Part shown: one piece after another, positions 34,851-45,963 of the stretch | How the letters are laid out: every line of letters begins with the position of its first letter | How positions within the stretch are numbered: position 1 is the first letter of the stretch | Assembly (NCBI GenBank): GCA_946902985.2 | Contig: OX336390.1 | Span: 528,134,861 to 528,198,860, forward strand | Direction of reading: 5' to 3' | From: Meconema thalassinum | Taxonomy: Eukaryota > Arthropoda > Insecta > Orthoptera > Tettigoniidae | DNA length: 64,000 bases | Program-made: the position numbers and the translations under genes | The notes under the pieces: generated by a model | The model's input: only the letters and a program-made list of their open reading frames with translations | Told to the model about the DNA's origin: nothing | Database searches by the model: none

Positions 34851-36420
34851 GTAGTTCCGTGAAGAACTATGCAACCTATTTTCGTATTTCCTACTTATGT
34901 TAATTGCCTCTATCAACATAAAAAATTCAGTTTGATTGCTGTCATAGATTAATAGATATTGAGAACCGTCTAAATATTTCAGATGGCCGCCATGATGGAT
35001 TTTTATATAAATGTAGGCCATAGAGTTGTGTACTATTAGATGACGATTATTGCATAGGTTCATTATTCAAACGTTCTCTTCGATCTCATGATTAATACAC
35101 AAGAAATAAAAACTTAATTTTAAAATTTTGCACAGGCACCATGTTGAGATTATGTAAACAATTGAACTATATAAGATGCCAGTGCATTACAATGTGTATA
35201 AATAGTTACCGTATAACTTTCACTGCGTTTGGATGGTTAAATCGCGAGAAAATTCTATTTAAATGTTTCAATTTGGTTGGCCACCATGTTCGTTTTGTAG
35301 TTAACAGGTTTTTGAAAGTCTCATAGGTGATCTTCTAGTAGTGCCCCCTATTACCGTACAAAATTTCAGGGTAATATCAGTAACAGTTTCGGAGGTATAG
35401 AATGCCGGTGAAATATTTCGCACAGCCGCTATGTTGGATTGGTGAGACGTAATAAAATTTGTAGGGCATGGTCGGGGTCGGCCGAATTGGTGCAATGACC
35501 TCATCGAATTTCATTGAAATCGTTCCAGCAGTGGTGAAGCTACAGTCATGCAACTGGGTATTCCTAAGTTTATATCTTATAGATTTCTTATAGATAAACT
35601 CCAGTCGTCGTGTTAATCGGGATGGTCGAACTCCGCTAATTAGGTTAAACCCAAACAGTCCTGTCAGCTCACGCTAATGGGTTTGGGAAGAGAGTGGGGG
35701 TAGGCAACCTCTCCTGAAATGTTGGTTAAGGCATGAGTTGACTGACAGCTACGTACCCCCCGTAGATATAATCAGTGCAGCTAACATGTTATCCATGTAC
35801 AATCAAAGAAGTGCACGATTGAGAGTTATAGGAAACTATAAATGTTGTAAGTTTGAGTTGTCACAACGGGGCCAAAAGTGAAGGTATTCCAACAAGGAAT
35901 TCATTTACGAATGCACCTTATTTTGTAGCAGAATACATATACGGTAAGCATTTTGGTACCCAAGATATCGTTTTAAAGCTCATAATGCAGGCTATAACTT
36001 GCATGTTGACGAAACGACAACATAAAAATTAAAATGTTCAGATCGGAATAATAACTGTGAAACACAAAAAAAAAAAAAAAAAAAAACGAAACTTATCTTT
36101 ATCAAGTGCAAGGCTAAAAAAACAGGTATCTGGAAAAATACCAAACGTTGTTAATGAGTAGTATCGAATACGTCTTTGAGATAACAAGGGTAATTAGTGG
36201 CGAACACCGTAAATATCAGGGCAGGTTGGCACATTCCAAAATATATTTATCTTCACGTCCAGTTTGGAGTGGGGGGCAGTGAAAGACGCCTCAGTCAACT
36301 TGCCCTGTTAGGATTTTCCTAATTGACCCCCATGGAGAGAACTCATTAGCGGAGCTCGGCATCACCCGCGTTAATCGCTCAGCAAACATATCAATGATAC
36401 GTTCTTTGAAGATGTCATCC
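34850..36420. other. No recognisable gene or repeat family
   Basis: A mixed-composition stretch with short chance frames and an A20-class homopolymer at 36066-36086. Parts (35330-35540) read like the non-coding family at 53400-53680 but are too diverged to call. Confidence 0.3.
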
Positions 36421-36633
36421 AGCGGCTTCGGTGGCATAGTTGGTAACATGCTGAGCCTCAATACCCAAGATCGCGGGTTCAAACCCGGCCGAAGTCGTCG
36501 GATTTTTTAAGAACGTTAAAAATCCCTCAGTATGCCTTCCTTCGGAGGGGAAGTAAAGCCGGCGGTCCCATGTCATAGATTTATGGCATGTTAAAGAACC
36601 TTCCACTAATTACACCTGTGCAAAGCTAAATTA
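36421..36633 (+). repeat. tRNA-derived SINE interrupted by a MITE
   Basis: The head gcggcttcggtggcatagtt with box B gcgggttcaaacccggcc is followed by the body gtatgccttccttcggaggg and ggcatgttaaagaacc. At gctaaattTA the palindromic MITE begins. The SINE continuation on the far side (after 40818) is not recognisable. Confidence 0.8.
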
Positions 36634-37536
36634 TACAGGGTGAATCTTAATTATACCGACAAAAAAAATCAGGGACGCTCTGCGTGTTATGTAAAAGACG
36701 ATGCCGCAATCGGATTGGAGGAGTACATTTTTCCCTTCGAGAAAATGAGGTTACTTTCTAACTTCCGGGCGCGCGATTCAAATCTACGAACTCGCCGTAT
36801 TTGCTGAGCCAGGCAGCAAGCCGCTGGCCACTGCTGTGCTTCAGGCAAGGGAAGGGAGTGTGATAGAATGAGACAGAGATATGCTGGCGGGTGATCGAGG
36901 AAACTTCCATATCTCTGTCACCTTCTATCACACTCCCTTCCCTTGCTTGAAGCACAGCGGTGGCCAGCGGCTTGCTCTCTACCTCAGCAAATACGGCGAG
37001 TTCGTAGATTTGAATCACGCGCCCGGAAGTAACAAAGTAACCTCATTTTCTCGGAGGGAGAAATTTTCTCCGCCAATCCGATTGCGGCATCGTCTTTTAA
37101 ACCCCCTACACACTATCAGACCAGACCACAGCAGACGTGGACGGGCAAGTTGCTAGGTCGGGGGACGGCTTTGCATACACACCATCATACCAGACCTCAG
37201 TTGTATCAAGGCCAACTACAATACTCAGACCTTAATGCAGGTATCGAAAATTTCAAAATGGCGTATGCAGAAGCCCGACTTATTGTTTGTTTACATTCGA
37301 TGCTGGGAAACAATATTAGCTTTGATTAGCTTCGTTTGATGAAAGTTGGGATAGGCTATCGTTCATCTGTAAATTGTAGTGTCTTCAGTACCGGTATGTC
37401 TGTAAAGACCAGTTCACGTTAATGTACTGCAATCGTATGTAAATATTTGATAATACGCCTATTATGGAGTAGTTCGTTTGTGTGACGATTGTTCGGTCGA
37501 CCGATGGAATTGTGTCATTTACTGGAGACGTTGAAG

Positions 37537-37906
37537 ATGGACCGACAGTAGTGGCTACGCTGGATAAAGCGCAGCATTAGGTCATGGGGCCAAGCTCTCT
37601 GCTGACTCGGTAGACGCGTGGGTTCGAGCCCCACCGTCGGCCGTCCTTGAAATGGTTTTCCGTGGTTTCCCCATTTTCAACACCAGGCAAATGCTGGGAC
37701 GGCACCTTCTGAGGCCACGGCCGCTTCCTTCCACATCCTTGCCCAGTTTCATTCACCATCATTCATTTCATCTCTCATTAACTCCTCTCATGAGGTTGGC
37801 GTCAGGAAGGGCATCCGGCCGTAAAAACCATCGCCACAAAGACTTCCATCGCATCTCATCCCCGACCCAGTTGGAAAAACGGGAATAATAAGGGGTAGAC
37901 ATACAT
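37537..37906 (+). repeat. SINE nested in Harbinger, 16-bp target duplication
   Basis: Perfect direct repeats actggagacgttgaag flank the element at 37521-37536 and 37907-37922. The tRNA-like head contains gctgactcggtagacgcgtg and box B gtgggttcgagccccacc. The body includes gccacggccgcttccttcca, and the element ends in an atacat tail. Confidence 0.9.
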
Positions 37907-38830
37907 ACTGGAGACGTTGAAGTACCGGTACCTAAGACTAAAGCATTAATAGAATATACACCGCAATGATTTGCTAGTCATTGACAATATAATAATAGCT
38001 TAGTACACTTCAGTAGTGTCGAAGTTACAGTAAGTACGGTACGTAAAGGGTAAACGCAAAGAGCATCTACGGCTAGACCAAACCGTTGATGTTATCTTGA
38101 ACGCTCAGCAGCATGTGCCTCCATAAATCCTTACTAGTCTGCAGATGATCTACACTGCCTTGTATACTAACAGTGAACTTCTGTTTTATTGGTTAAGGAA
38201 GATGTTTCCCCTGTGCCAAACAATGAACTCATTGTGTTCCGTCATTATTCATAATTTTGTGATTCTTACAGCTTGCAAGTTTTTTTAAATTATGATGTGT
38301 GTAATAAAGTGTTATGGGTACCTTGCCAATTATGTACTTATATTGCGAGATGGTGTGCCGCGATAATTATGTAAGAGGGAGATGGTGCTTGCCTATCTAC
38401 TTTACTAAATCAACTATTTCCAACGTACAACTATTCCAAACGGTAAAAGCGAATGTTTAATAGGTTCAATGGTAACGTATTATTGTGTCCCTTGTGTGTA
38501 GTAATCTAAATACAGTAGTTATGTTCTGATATCCACACGACGACGTCTTTGCGTGTTTTAATTAACTAATTCGGTGTGATGTTTTACCCGAGATTTTAGA
38601 CAATTCCATGAGTGGTCTTAATTGAGTTGTATCTATATGGCGTTGGTTTGATTATTTGAGGCAACTATTCTCATTCCGATTGTGTACACAAATACCCTTC
38701 ATGTGCTGGGAAGTAACCGGGTACTTTCTTCTCTCCTACTTCGGAATCTGTGATTTCTTGCCAATAATATTTACCTATAATTACAGAACTTAAATACAAA
38801 TTCTGATAACTCGCCAAAAAGCTTCTTATT

Positions 38831-39476
38831 ATAATAATCTTTATTGCAGCCTGTGGCCATGTTTTTGACGTACAGTATACATTTCGTACACTAGTCTGTG
38901 CTGTATGCCACTATCGACATGGTTCGTTTTGGGCAAGAAACGATATGGTACATTTCACATACATCCCCACATAGTTCACAAATGCAATTTCCATCTGGAT
39001 TATGGAACACCTTCCTTGAGCAGATCTTGTGGCGAAACCCTTGTACCGCAAGTCTGGTCACAACATGTCGCATTTCACAGAATGGGTGCATCCATCTTCG
39101 GTCCAACATTGCAATTGACGTGTAGAATATCCTTGGTATGTCCTGTTTTTTATTGTGTAGATCTTGCAGCAGTTTTCTGTAATTGTCTGTAATTGGCAGT
39201 AGTAGTAACATTCGTAGGTCTTCTATTAAAAATGTTTCTCTAGCAAGCTCGTATACAAGTCTAGACTTGGTTGTCTTTGCTACTCCAAGGACTCTTTTGA
39301 GAAATCAAGATTTTACTTTTTCTATTTCATCTAATTGTCTGTAGGTAAGAAATTCCCATATTACCTCAAGTCCGTATGTCAAAACGGGCAGTACCTTTGT
39401 TCTAAAAAGTGCCATTGCTGTCTCAAGTGATATTAGGGTAATATATCTGATGGCATTTATAGCTTTCATTGCAGCG
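38831..39476 (-). repeat. LINE 3' fragment nested in Harbinger, 10-bp target duplication
   Basis: Direct repeats gcttcttatt flank the insert at 38821-38830 and 39477-39486. The minus-strand translation shows the RT thumb region (VLPVLTYGLEVIWEFLTYRQ, about 39400) and a terminal zinc-finger-like block CICELCGDVCEMYHIVSC (about 38980). It is 5'-truncated and inserted into one arm of the Harbinger internal inverted repeat; the other arm lacks it. Confidence 0.85.
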
Positions 39477-39865
39477 GCTTCTTATTCAACCACAAAAAGA
39501 GTGAGACTATTGTAGCTGCCCCTTCGGTGAAGACGAAGAAACCTATAATTCAAGGTCAGCACTATATAGATAAATTAATTCAGGTAAGTCTAAATTATTG
39601 ATGCATATTTCTTCGGAACCTAGTGTCGTCTTGTGATATCTTGTATGCTCTTAGGTGAGTTAAAATAATAATTTACTCGAACTGTGACAAGCCCGATGAC
39701 ATAATCTTAGCTATTGGGAGGGCAACTATCGCCGCCATGTTTTTTCTACATTAAGGTCTGAGGATTGCAGTAGTTGGTCTTGGTTGTAGTCGTCCGCCCA
39801 GTAATAAGTAAGAAGGTTAGGTTATGTTATTGTTATTTTGTTGAGTATTTAATAAATACGGTATT

Positions 39866-40213
39866 GTGATGGTGCCGCATCTTTCAAAGCAACAGAAAAT
39901 AGGACTTTCATTGTGTGTTGCATTGATCAGTGATGAGGATACGCGGAAGAAGAGAAGAGTATGGGAGAAGAAGATGTATAAAGAAAGGCACAGGTTCACT
40001 CATGCCAACTTTATGAGGGAGTTAGAATCAGATGATTTCCGCACTTTTCTACGAATGGATGAGCAGTGTTTTACTGAATTACTCTTTATGGTCCGGCCAT
40101 ACATCGAGGAGAAAAATACTAGTTTTCGGGAATCTGTGAGTGCTGAACAAAGACTAATTGTGACACAGCGTTACCTAGCTACGGGGATAAAAGATATCAC
40201 AAGACGAGACTAG
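39866..40213 (+). pseudogene. Harbinger transposase N-terminal fragment (HARBI1-like)
   Basis: The 115-codon frame contains FMRELESDDFRTFLRMDE, LLFMVRPYI and RLIVTQRYLATG, the N-terminal conserved block of PIF/Harbinger nucleases. It then ends abruptly where the internal inverted repeat begins. The DDE catalytic part and the partner Myb-like gene are not present between the TIRs. It is probably an inactive remnant. Confidence 0.75.
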
Positions 40214-40969
40214 GTTCCGAAAACATATGCATCAATAATTTAGACTTACCTGGATTAATTTATATATAGTGCTGGCCTCTAAGTATAGGTTTCTTCGTCT
40301 TCACCCAAGGGGCAGCTACAATAGTCTCACTGTTTCTGTGGTTGAATATGAAGCTTTTTGGCGAGTCATCACGGCTTGTATTTAAGTTCAGTAATTATAG
40401 ATTAATATTATTAGCATAAAATCAAACATATTCTGAAGTAGGAGAGAAGAAAGTACCCGGTTACTGAAGTGCTGTTCCAGCACATGCAGAGTATTTGTGT
40501 ACACAGTAGAATACATACTGAAACTGCTGCAGATCGCGACGAAGTCCGCCAGTCGGCCAGACAGCGCTACACACTATCAGACCAGACCAGACAGGCGAGG
40601 GGCTGTCTGGTGGTCTGAAGGTTTTCCAGCCAGACCGTCAGACGGTCTGCGCAGACCGAATTGGTCGGCAGACAGGCCTACACATTATCGAACTGCCCGC
40701 CCATCAGCTACTTTTTCCGACCGTCTGCTGGTCTGGTCTGATAGTGTGTAGGGGTTTTTACATAACACGCAGAGCGTCCCTGATTTTTTTTGTCGGTTTA
40801 ATTAAGATACACCCTGTATATAGGTTAAACATTTGACTAACGTTCTTAGGTTCCTACGTTCATCGTCAAGAGCCGACTGCGGTGGTATCTGGTAACTAAT
40901 TTCTGAACTAGTTGGTCGTTGACGGTGGCGTTTGGCGGCAAAAGTAGGAACTACTTGAAAAAATTAAAT

Positions 40970-41125
40970 GTCTGCAGTCCTTCCTTGAATTAAAACAGAT
41001 ACACCCACTAATACAGTCATCACAATTAACACCGGTTATCAGATAGATTCTACACAAACCCAAAATACACGGCGCTACATGACCGCGTTGTCGCAGCCCC
41101 TAAACTGAGGAACCAACCAACCAAG
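40970..41125 (+). repeat. 5'-truncated SINE
   Basis: The body acccactaatacagtcatca, ggttatcagatag and ctacatgaccgcgttgtcgc match the 3' end of the 9437 and 13660 family. Confidence 0.65.
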
Positions 41126-41759
41126 ATGTCATCCCTGGAAGGATAGTTCACCAAACTTTTCGCAATAGCCAGAGAACTCAAATTGCTCAGTCTAGAATCT
41201 GACATGGAGTTCCTCTCTTCAATGCACTCACACTTCGTTCACTCGAAGCAGTAGAAACAGGAAAGGTAAGAATCATTCTTATGAGGCACACTGTTTCTTG
41301 ATATATCTTTTATAGGCCGTTGTTCCAAAGAAATTCTCTTCATAGGACAATGAAGAAAATAGTTTTGATTTTAAATACACTATTAAGTACTACACTGATC
41401 CATGTTTTGAAACTCACAAACGAACATGCACGTGCTGAAATACCGCCCGCCTCACGAATGCACTGCTTGGAGCCTAGGCTCTCAGCTGTCGCATTCAGCT
41501 ATTGGCCTTCCACTTGGCGCTTGCGCAATTGCCTTCTCTACCCACTGAGACTTGAACCTGTTTCAAAGGCGACTCACTGGCTACTCAGGCCCGCGCTGAG
41601 AAGCTGGCGTTAATCCCACCGTGATTACGGAGAATAATGCCGAAAACTAGAGATTTAATTTGCCTATGCCAACGAAAAATAGGAAAATTTAAATGTGCAT
41701 ATTCCTTGAGAATGAAATGGGTATACTAAGGCTCAAAGATTCCCCTGCAGCTTTGTCAC

Positions 41760-41880
41760 TGCGCTCCAACCGTTTAGATTTTATTGGGGGACACACACAC
41801 GCATACGCACACACGCACGCACACGGACAAAAGGTGATCTCATAAGCCTATTTTTTCATAAATGAAAATAGGCCAAAAAT
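41760..41880 (+). repeat. Microsatellite-hairpin repeat, second copy
   Basis: A CA-rich microsatellite (41788-41828) is followed by gatctcataagcctattttt and, after a short spacer, aaaataggcc that can pair with it. It has the same plan as 20455-20610 and 53685-53840. Confidence 0.65.
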
Positions 41881-41929
41881 CAATAACAAACAAAACTAAT
41901 GGAATTCATGCAAAAGAAATCAGAGACCT

Positions 41930-42795
41930 ATATTGACAGCTAATTGACAGGTGAAAACTAAAGGAAATAGGAGAATAACTCTGACACTTGGGAAGCAAAA
42001 CAAGCAATGATGAGTGAGGCAAAGAGGACATGAAACATAGATCAGCAAAGGCAGTGAAACCTATTTTTTAGAAAAGAAATCTGTTGACATCAAATAGACT
42101 ATAAATTTAGGTATTAGAGCACTCTAGGGACGTGAAACTTGGACTGTTGGTCCAGCAGAAAAGAGAGAAATATTTGAAATGTCTTGTTACAGGAGAATGT
42201 TGAAGATTAGATGGGTAGATAGAATTACAAATGATGAGGTATTAAGATGAGTGGGGAAGGTGAGATGTTTCTGGCGAGTGCCATACTCTGTGAGCTGCCA
42301 GAATAGGATTGACAGTTCTCGCCTCGCCATGTGGTCAGGGAACAAGGTTGCCAAACAGTAATAATAACAAGCGATCACACTGTACAAGCCAGAGATACAG
42401 CTGACCACGCACTGACGTATGTGGGCTGTGATATTGCAACGCCGAGTATTATGATATCAACTATGCGAACATGGATTGGTCAAGAGGCAGAGGGGTGATA
42501 ACTGACGTGGAATTTCCGGCTAAATGGCAATCCTATTCAGGCAGCTCACAGACTATAATGAAGAGTAGAGATAGGTTGTTGGTCACTTATTAATACACCC
42601 AGGAATAGCAAACTTGGTTACGGATGGAACAGTTGAGGACAAGAACGGTAGGGGTAGGCCAAAGTTAGAATATGTTAAACAGATTGCTTCAGATGCAGGA
42701 TGTGGTAGTTACAGTATGTAGAGATGACACTATTAGCTCAGGACAGGGAGGCATGGAGCGGTGCATCAAACCAGTCTATAGATTGAAGACTCAAA
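41930..42795 (+). repeat. LINE 3' part (family A), forward, with nested MITE
   Basis: The translation includes REIFEMSCYRRMLKIRWVDR and ITNDEVLR (42160-42250), the C-terminal ORF2 motif common in insect LINEs. After the MITE it continues to the terminal ggcatggagcggtgcatcaa and gattgaagactcaaac. Stops and frameshifts are frequent. Confidence 0.75.
42288..42551. mobile_element. MITE with 24-bp inverted ends inside a LINE
   Basis: The left end ctgtgagctgccagaatagg and the mirrored right end (ctgtgagctgcctgaatagg) differ at one base over 24 bp. Flanking act trinucleotides (42285-42287, 42552-42554) suggest a 3-bp target duplication. There is no coding content. The superfamily is not assigned. 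Confidence 0.8.
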
Positions 42796-42908
42796 CACTG
42801 AGCTGTATTTCCCAGCAATACCAGGTGTTTTGAGAAGTAAGGGTGTCATGGAATGACAATTGTTATGACGTCATCTACGACTTACGTTAGTTATATTTTG
42901 TTATATTT

Positions 42909-43695
42909 ATTTATTTATTTATTTATTTATTTATCGTATGGCTTTTAGTGCCGGGAGTGTCCGAGGACATGTTCCGCTCGCCTGAGTCTGTAGCTGCTTC
43001 CAGCGGACACCCTTAGGATAAGCTACAAGTTCCGTTCAATTACAAGTAGTTCCAATTTTCGCTACCAGATATCAATGATACCTAGTGGTGAACGTTGGAA
43101 ATTTGATAGAGCGTTCCGATGAAATCCAACGCAACAATTTAGCTTCACACAAGTTTAGTCTGTGGAAGGATCTTTTACATGCCATAAATCTATGACATGG
43201 GACCGCCGGCTTTACTTCCCCTCCGAAGGAAGGCATACTGAAGGGTTTGTGAAAATGAAAATCCACAGCCTGCTTCCAGTCTCCGACCGGGTCAGGAATG
43301 GAATGAATGAAGCCCCCATCTAGCGGCGAGGATATGAACTGTGCCGGCTGCCGAGGCCTGACGCACTCCCCTGGGGCAATGATTAAATGAATGACAGATG
43401 AAATGAAATGATAGTGGAGAGTGTTGCTGGAATGAAATTTTGACAGGGAAAACCGGAGTACCCGGAGAAAAACCTGTCTGCCTCCGTTTTGTCCAGCACA
43501 GATCTCACATGGAGTGACCGGGATTTGAACCACGGACCCAGCGGTGAGAGGCCGGCGTGCTGCCGCCTAAGCCACGGAGGCTTCCACTGAAGGGTTTGTA
43601 ACGCTCTTAAAAAATCCGACGACTTCGGCTGGGTTTGAACCCGCTATCTTGGGCAGAGCAGTTCAGCATGCTACCAACTACGCCACCGAAGCCGC
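42909..43695 (-). repeat. SINE with 15-bp target duplication, carrying a second SINE
   Basis: Direct repeats tattttgttatattt flank it at 42894-42908 and 43696-43710. On the minus strand the head (gcggcttcggtggcgtagtt, box B gcgggttcaaacccagcc) is at 43695-43620 and the tail is a (TTTA)n run at 42909-42934. A different SINE occupies 43251-43585. Confidence 0.9.
43251..43585 (-). repeat. Inner SINE with 14-bp target duplication
   Basis: Direct repeats actgaagggtttgt flank it at 43237-43250 and 43586-43599, both derived from the outer SINE. The sequence is nearly identical to the plus-strand copy at 7066-7401, implying recent activity of this family. The 153-codon minus frame across it is a SINE artefact. 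Confidence 0.92.
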
Positions 43696-44158
43696 TATTT
43701 TGTTATATTTTCTCTATGACTAGAGTGAGCTGATGTAATGTAGTGAACTTAACAGTGAAGTCAACTCAGTTGTTACACACAATAAAAGGTATGTAAGTTA
43801 TAGTTTTCTTTAAATGTACTGAAGAATTTGTTGTACTAAATAGTAAATACATGGAAATATAATAGAAAAACTAAAGATTTTCTTTTTTAATATGTCAGTT
43901 CTAAAAGAACTTCTCTACAAGATAGTGCACAATAAAATTACTTGGAAGTGACTAGAAGGGTCCTGTGCTGCAATATAAACACATAATGGGTTCCCAAAAT
44001 ACTACATTCCCCATGACTAATTAATAGGTTCCGAAAGAAAATCAAAGAATTATTCTTCTCCAAAAGCATGTGCTGAAATATCACGCACAATTTAGTTACC
44101 GGTACTGTACTAAATTTTATGGAATAACTGGTTTTTAAAGTGGCTAAGAATTTGATAT

Positions 44159-44463
44159 GGGGGCTGCGTGGCGCAGTCGGTAGAGGCACTGAGCTTCTAA
44201 CTGAAAGGGAGTGGGTTCGATCCCCACCCAGGTAGTGGATTTTAGAAACATAACTACCACTTTCGGAAACGCAAATGGCCCTGGGGTTTACTCAGCCTAC
44301 ACCAGAAATGAGTACCAGGGCGATTCCTGGGAGCAAAGGCGGCCGGGCGTGGAGCTGACAACTCCATCCCATCTAGTGCCGATGTCATAAAAAGTGGAAG
44401 CCTCTACCTTCCACTACTCCCAGGGCCTCCATGGCCTGTATGGAGTTTGCTTTGCTTTGCTTT
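44159..44463 (+). repeat. Full-length SINE with 14-bp target duplication
   Basis: Direct repeats taagaatttgatat flank it at 44145-44158 and 44464-44477. The head has gcgtggcgcagtcggtagag and box B gtgggttcgatccccacc. The 3' tail is a (TTTGC)n run. It is a different family from the others in the window. Confidence 0.92.
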
Positions 44464-44913
44464 TAAGAATTTGATATAGACTAGCTATTTGATGTAGCTC
44501 GGTCGGTGAAGAAAGGAACTAACGAAAGTCACGTTTTCGCATTTTTTAGAAGGAAAAAAACATTTTCCCACCAAATTATAACAGTCGTGTTCTCCTAATT
44601 TTGTTTATGGCAACTACGGTCGTTTTGTAATATTACAAATAGTTTTGAATTAAAGTACAGTACCGTACAACACATTTGAAAAACAAGATGTTCAGTAAAG
44701 AACATATAGCCTACTTTCTCCTAAATGTATGAGTATAGTTGTAACTCGTTGTTATTATCAAAGAGTATAATAGAATCATTTCTTGGTTGAAGACCTTAGA
44801 AACTATTTACCTCTACCAAACGCCAAAACCTAGATAAAAACTGCTACCATCATTGAAGAAAGAAAGATAAGAAATATCTCAAGAAAGTTATGGATCTGGA
44901 GACATAATCGACC

Positions 44914-45131
44914 GAACTGGCTGCGAGGCTCAGCGGTAACGTTCTCGCTTGCTGGGCCCTAGGTTGCAGGTTCGTATCCTGGCGCAGTCAGCTGGCATTT
45001 GAGGGTGCACAAATGCGAGGGAGCCGTGTCAGTACATTTACTGGCACGTGAAAGATCCCCTTACGGCCAAAATTCCGGCATCCCGGCGTCTCTAAAAGCA
45101 GCAGTAGTTAAAAGGGACGTAAAACCAATAA

Positions 45132-45174
<43 letters not shown>
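44914..45174 (+). repeat. Full-length SINE with (ATT)n tail and 12-bp target duplication
   Basis: Direct repeats acataatcgacc flank it at 44902-44913 and 45175-45186. The head includes aggctcagcggtaacgttct and box B gcaggttcgtatcctggc. The body has ttactggcacgtgaaagatc. The tail is about 40 bases of ATT. Confidence 0.92.
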
Positions 45175-45176
<2 letters not shown>

Positions 45177-45847
45177 ATAATCGACCTGCCGTGAGCAACA
45201 TCCAACGTTGAGTTGAGGCATGTCTTTACACGTCTGGTTGTGCATGGCTTTCACAACCCTAATTGAATTAACAAGTCTTTCCATGACCATACAGAGACGT
45301 GTGTATACAAACTATGTGGATTTTTTCGATTGCTATTTGCCTGAAATAAAAGTATTAATTAATAACCTGAACTAGCACCAACGGCTAGAATTCAGTTACT
45401 ATGTGAAATCGTTTTGTTCTTTACTTCAAATAACATTTTCAAATAACGCACAATATGCTGTTACAAACCCTTTAAAATAAAAAGTAAAAATGTATCGTAG
45501 TATCATCTTGTCATTCTTCAAATTCGATGCGCATAGAATGCCAATGGTATAGTAATCAATGGAGTCCCACGTGGACCAGTCGTGACATCTAGTGGAGAAG
45601 TATCGAACAATATAATCCTAACAGGGCGAGTGCATTCTAGTGGCCATAAGAAGAAACTTTTCAATAAAATCTGGTCGGCGTGCAGTTACCTTTTTGGCTG
45701 CTAGATGTCTCGAGCAAATCTGCTGGCGAATTATGTTTTAATTAAATATATATTTTCCACCATAATATGCACAATATAACGCTTAATTTTAAAACGTCTG
45801 AGTCATTACAAAACAATAAATATATAAAATTTCAAGCAAAAAAAAAC

Positions 45848-45908
45848 CTAACTCTGATGGGCTTTGAACCATAGGCATATGAGCGATAGGCCAACGCTTT
45901 ACCACTTT
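45848..45908 (-). repeat. tRNA-like SINE head fragment
   Basis: On the minus strand, gtggtaaagcgttggcctat and atggttcaaagccc resemble tRNA boxes A and B. It lies at the 3' border of the LINE below. No complete cloverleaf is evident, so I do not call a tRNA gene. Confidence 0.4.
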
Positions 45909-45963
45909 TTTATTAGCTCTCTACAGAATTACAGAATTTTCAGATATGATAAATACCATACTA

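Larger units (their letters stand above)
37100..40757 (+). mobile_element. PIF/Harbinger element with TTA target duplication
   Basis: Inverted ends (left aaccccctacacactatcag, right mirrored ctgatagtgtgtaggggttt) extend about 30 bp and lie next to TTA at 37097-37099 and 40758-40760, the 3-bp TWA-type duplication typical of Harbinger. It carries only an N-terminal transposase fragment, plus a nested SINE and a LINE tail. It also contains a large internal inverted repeat (38698-39640, interrupted by the LINE, versus 40190-40490). It is non-autonomous. Confidence 0.88.
36636..40816. mobile_element. Palindromic MITE (about 520 bp) split by a Harbinger element
   Basis: The ends are cagggtg (36636) and caccctg (ending 40816), flanked by TA. 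The two arms are inverted copies over about 245 bp with a small loop near 36881-36906, so the single strand can fold into a long hairpin. The right arm is interrupted after TTA at 37097-37099 and resumes at 40758 (cataacacgcagagcgtccc). Removing the inserted element restores perfect arm pairing at the junction. TA flanks fit a mariner-type mover. The open frames in both arms are mirror images, not genes. Confidence 0.88.

Noticed and set aside
36758..37156. Open frames in both directions around 36758-37156
   Set aside because: They are mirror images produced by the palindromic MITE arms, with no start context or family match.
43072..43533. 153-codon frame on the minus strand, and its 80-codon twin at 7115
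   Set aside because: Both lie inside copies of the same SINE with target duplications; SINEs do not encode protein.
44161..44235. Candidate tRNA gene
   Set aside because: The boxes A and B are tRNA-like, but the sequence continues into a SINE body with 14-bp target duplications; the same applies at 7066, 36421, 37537 and 44914.
44999..45290. Poly-Leu and poly-Ile frames around the ATT run
   Set aside because: They are translations of an (ATT)n microsatellite tail of a SINE.
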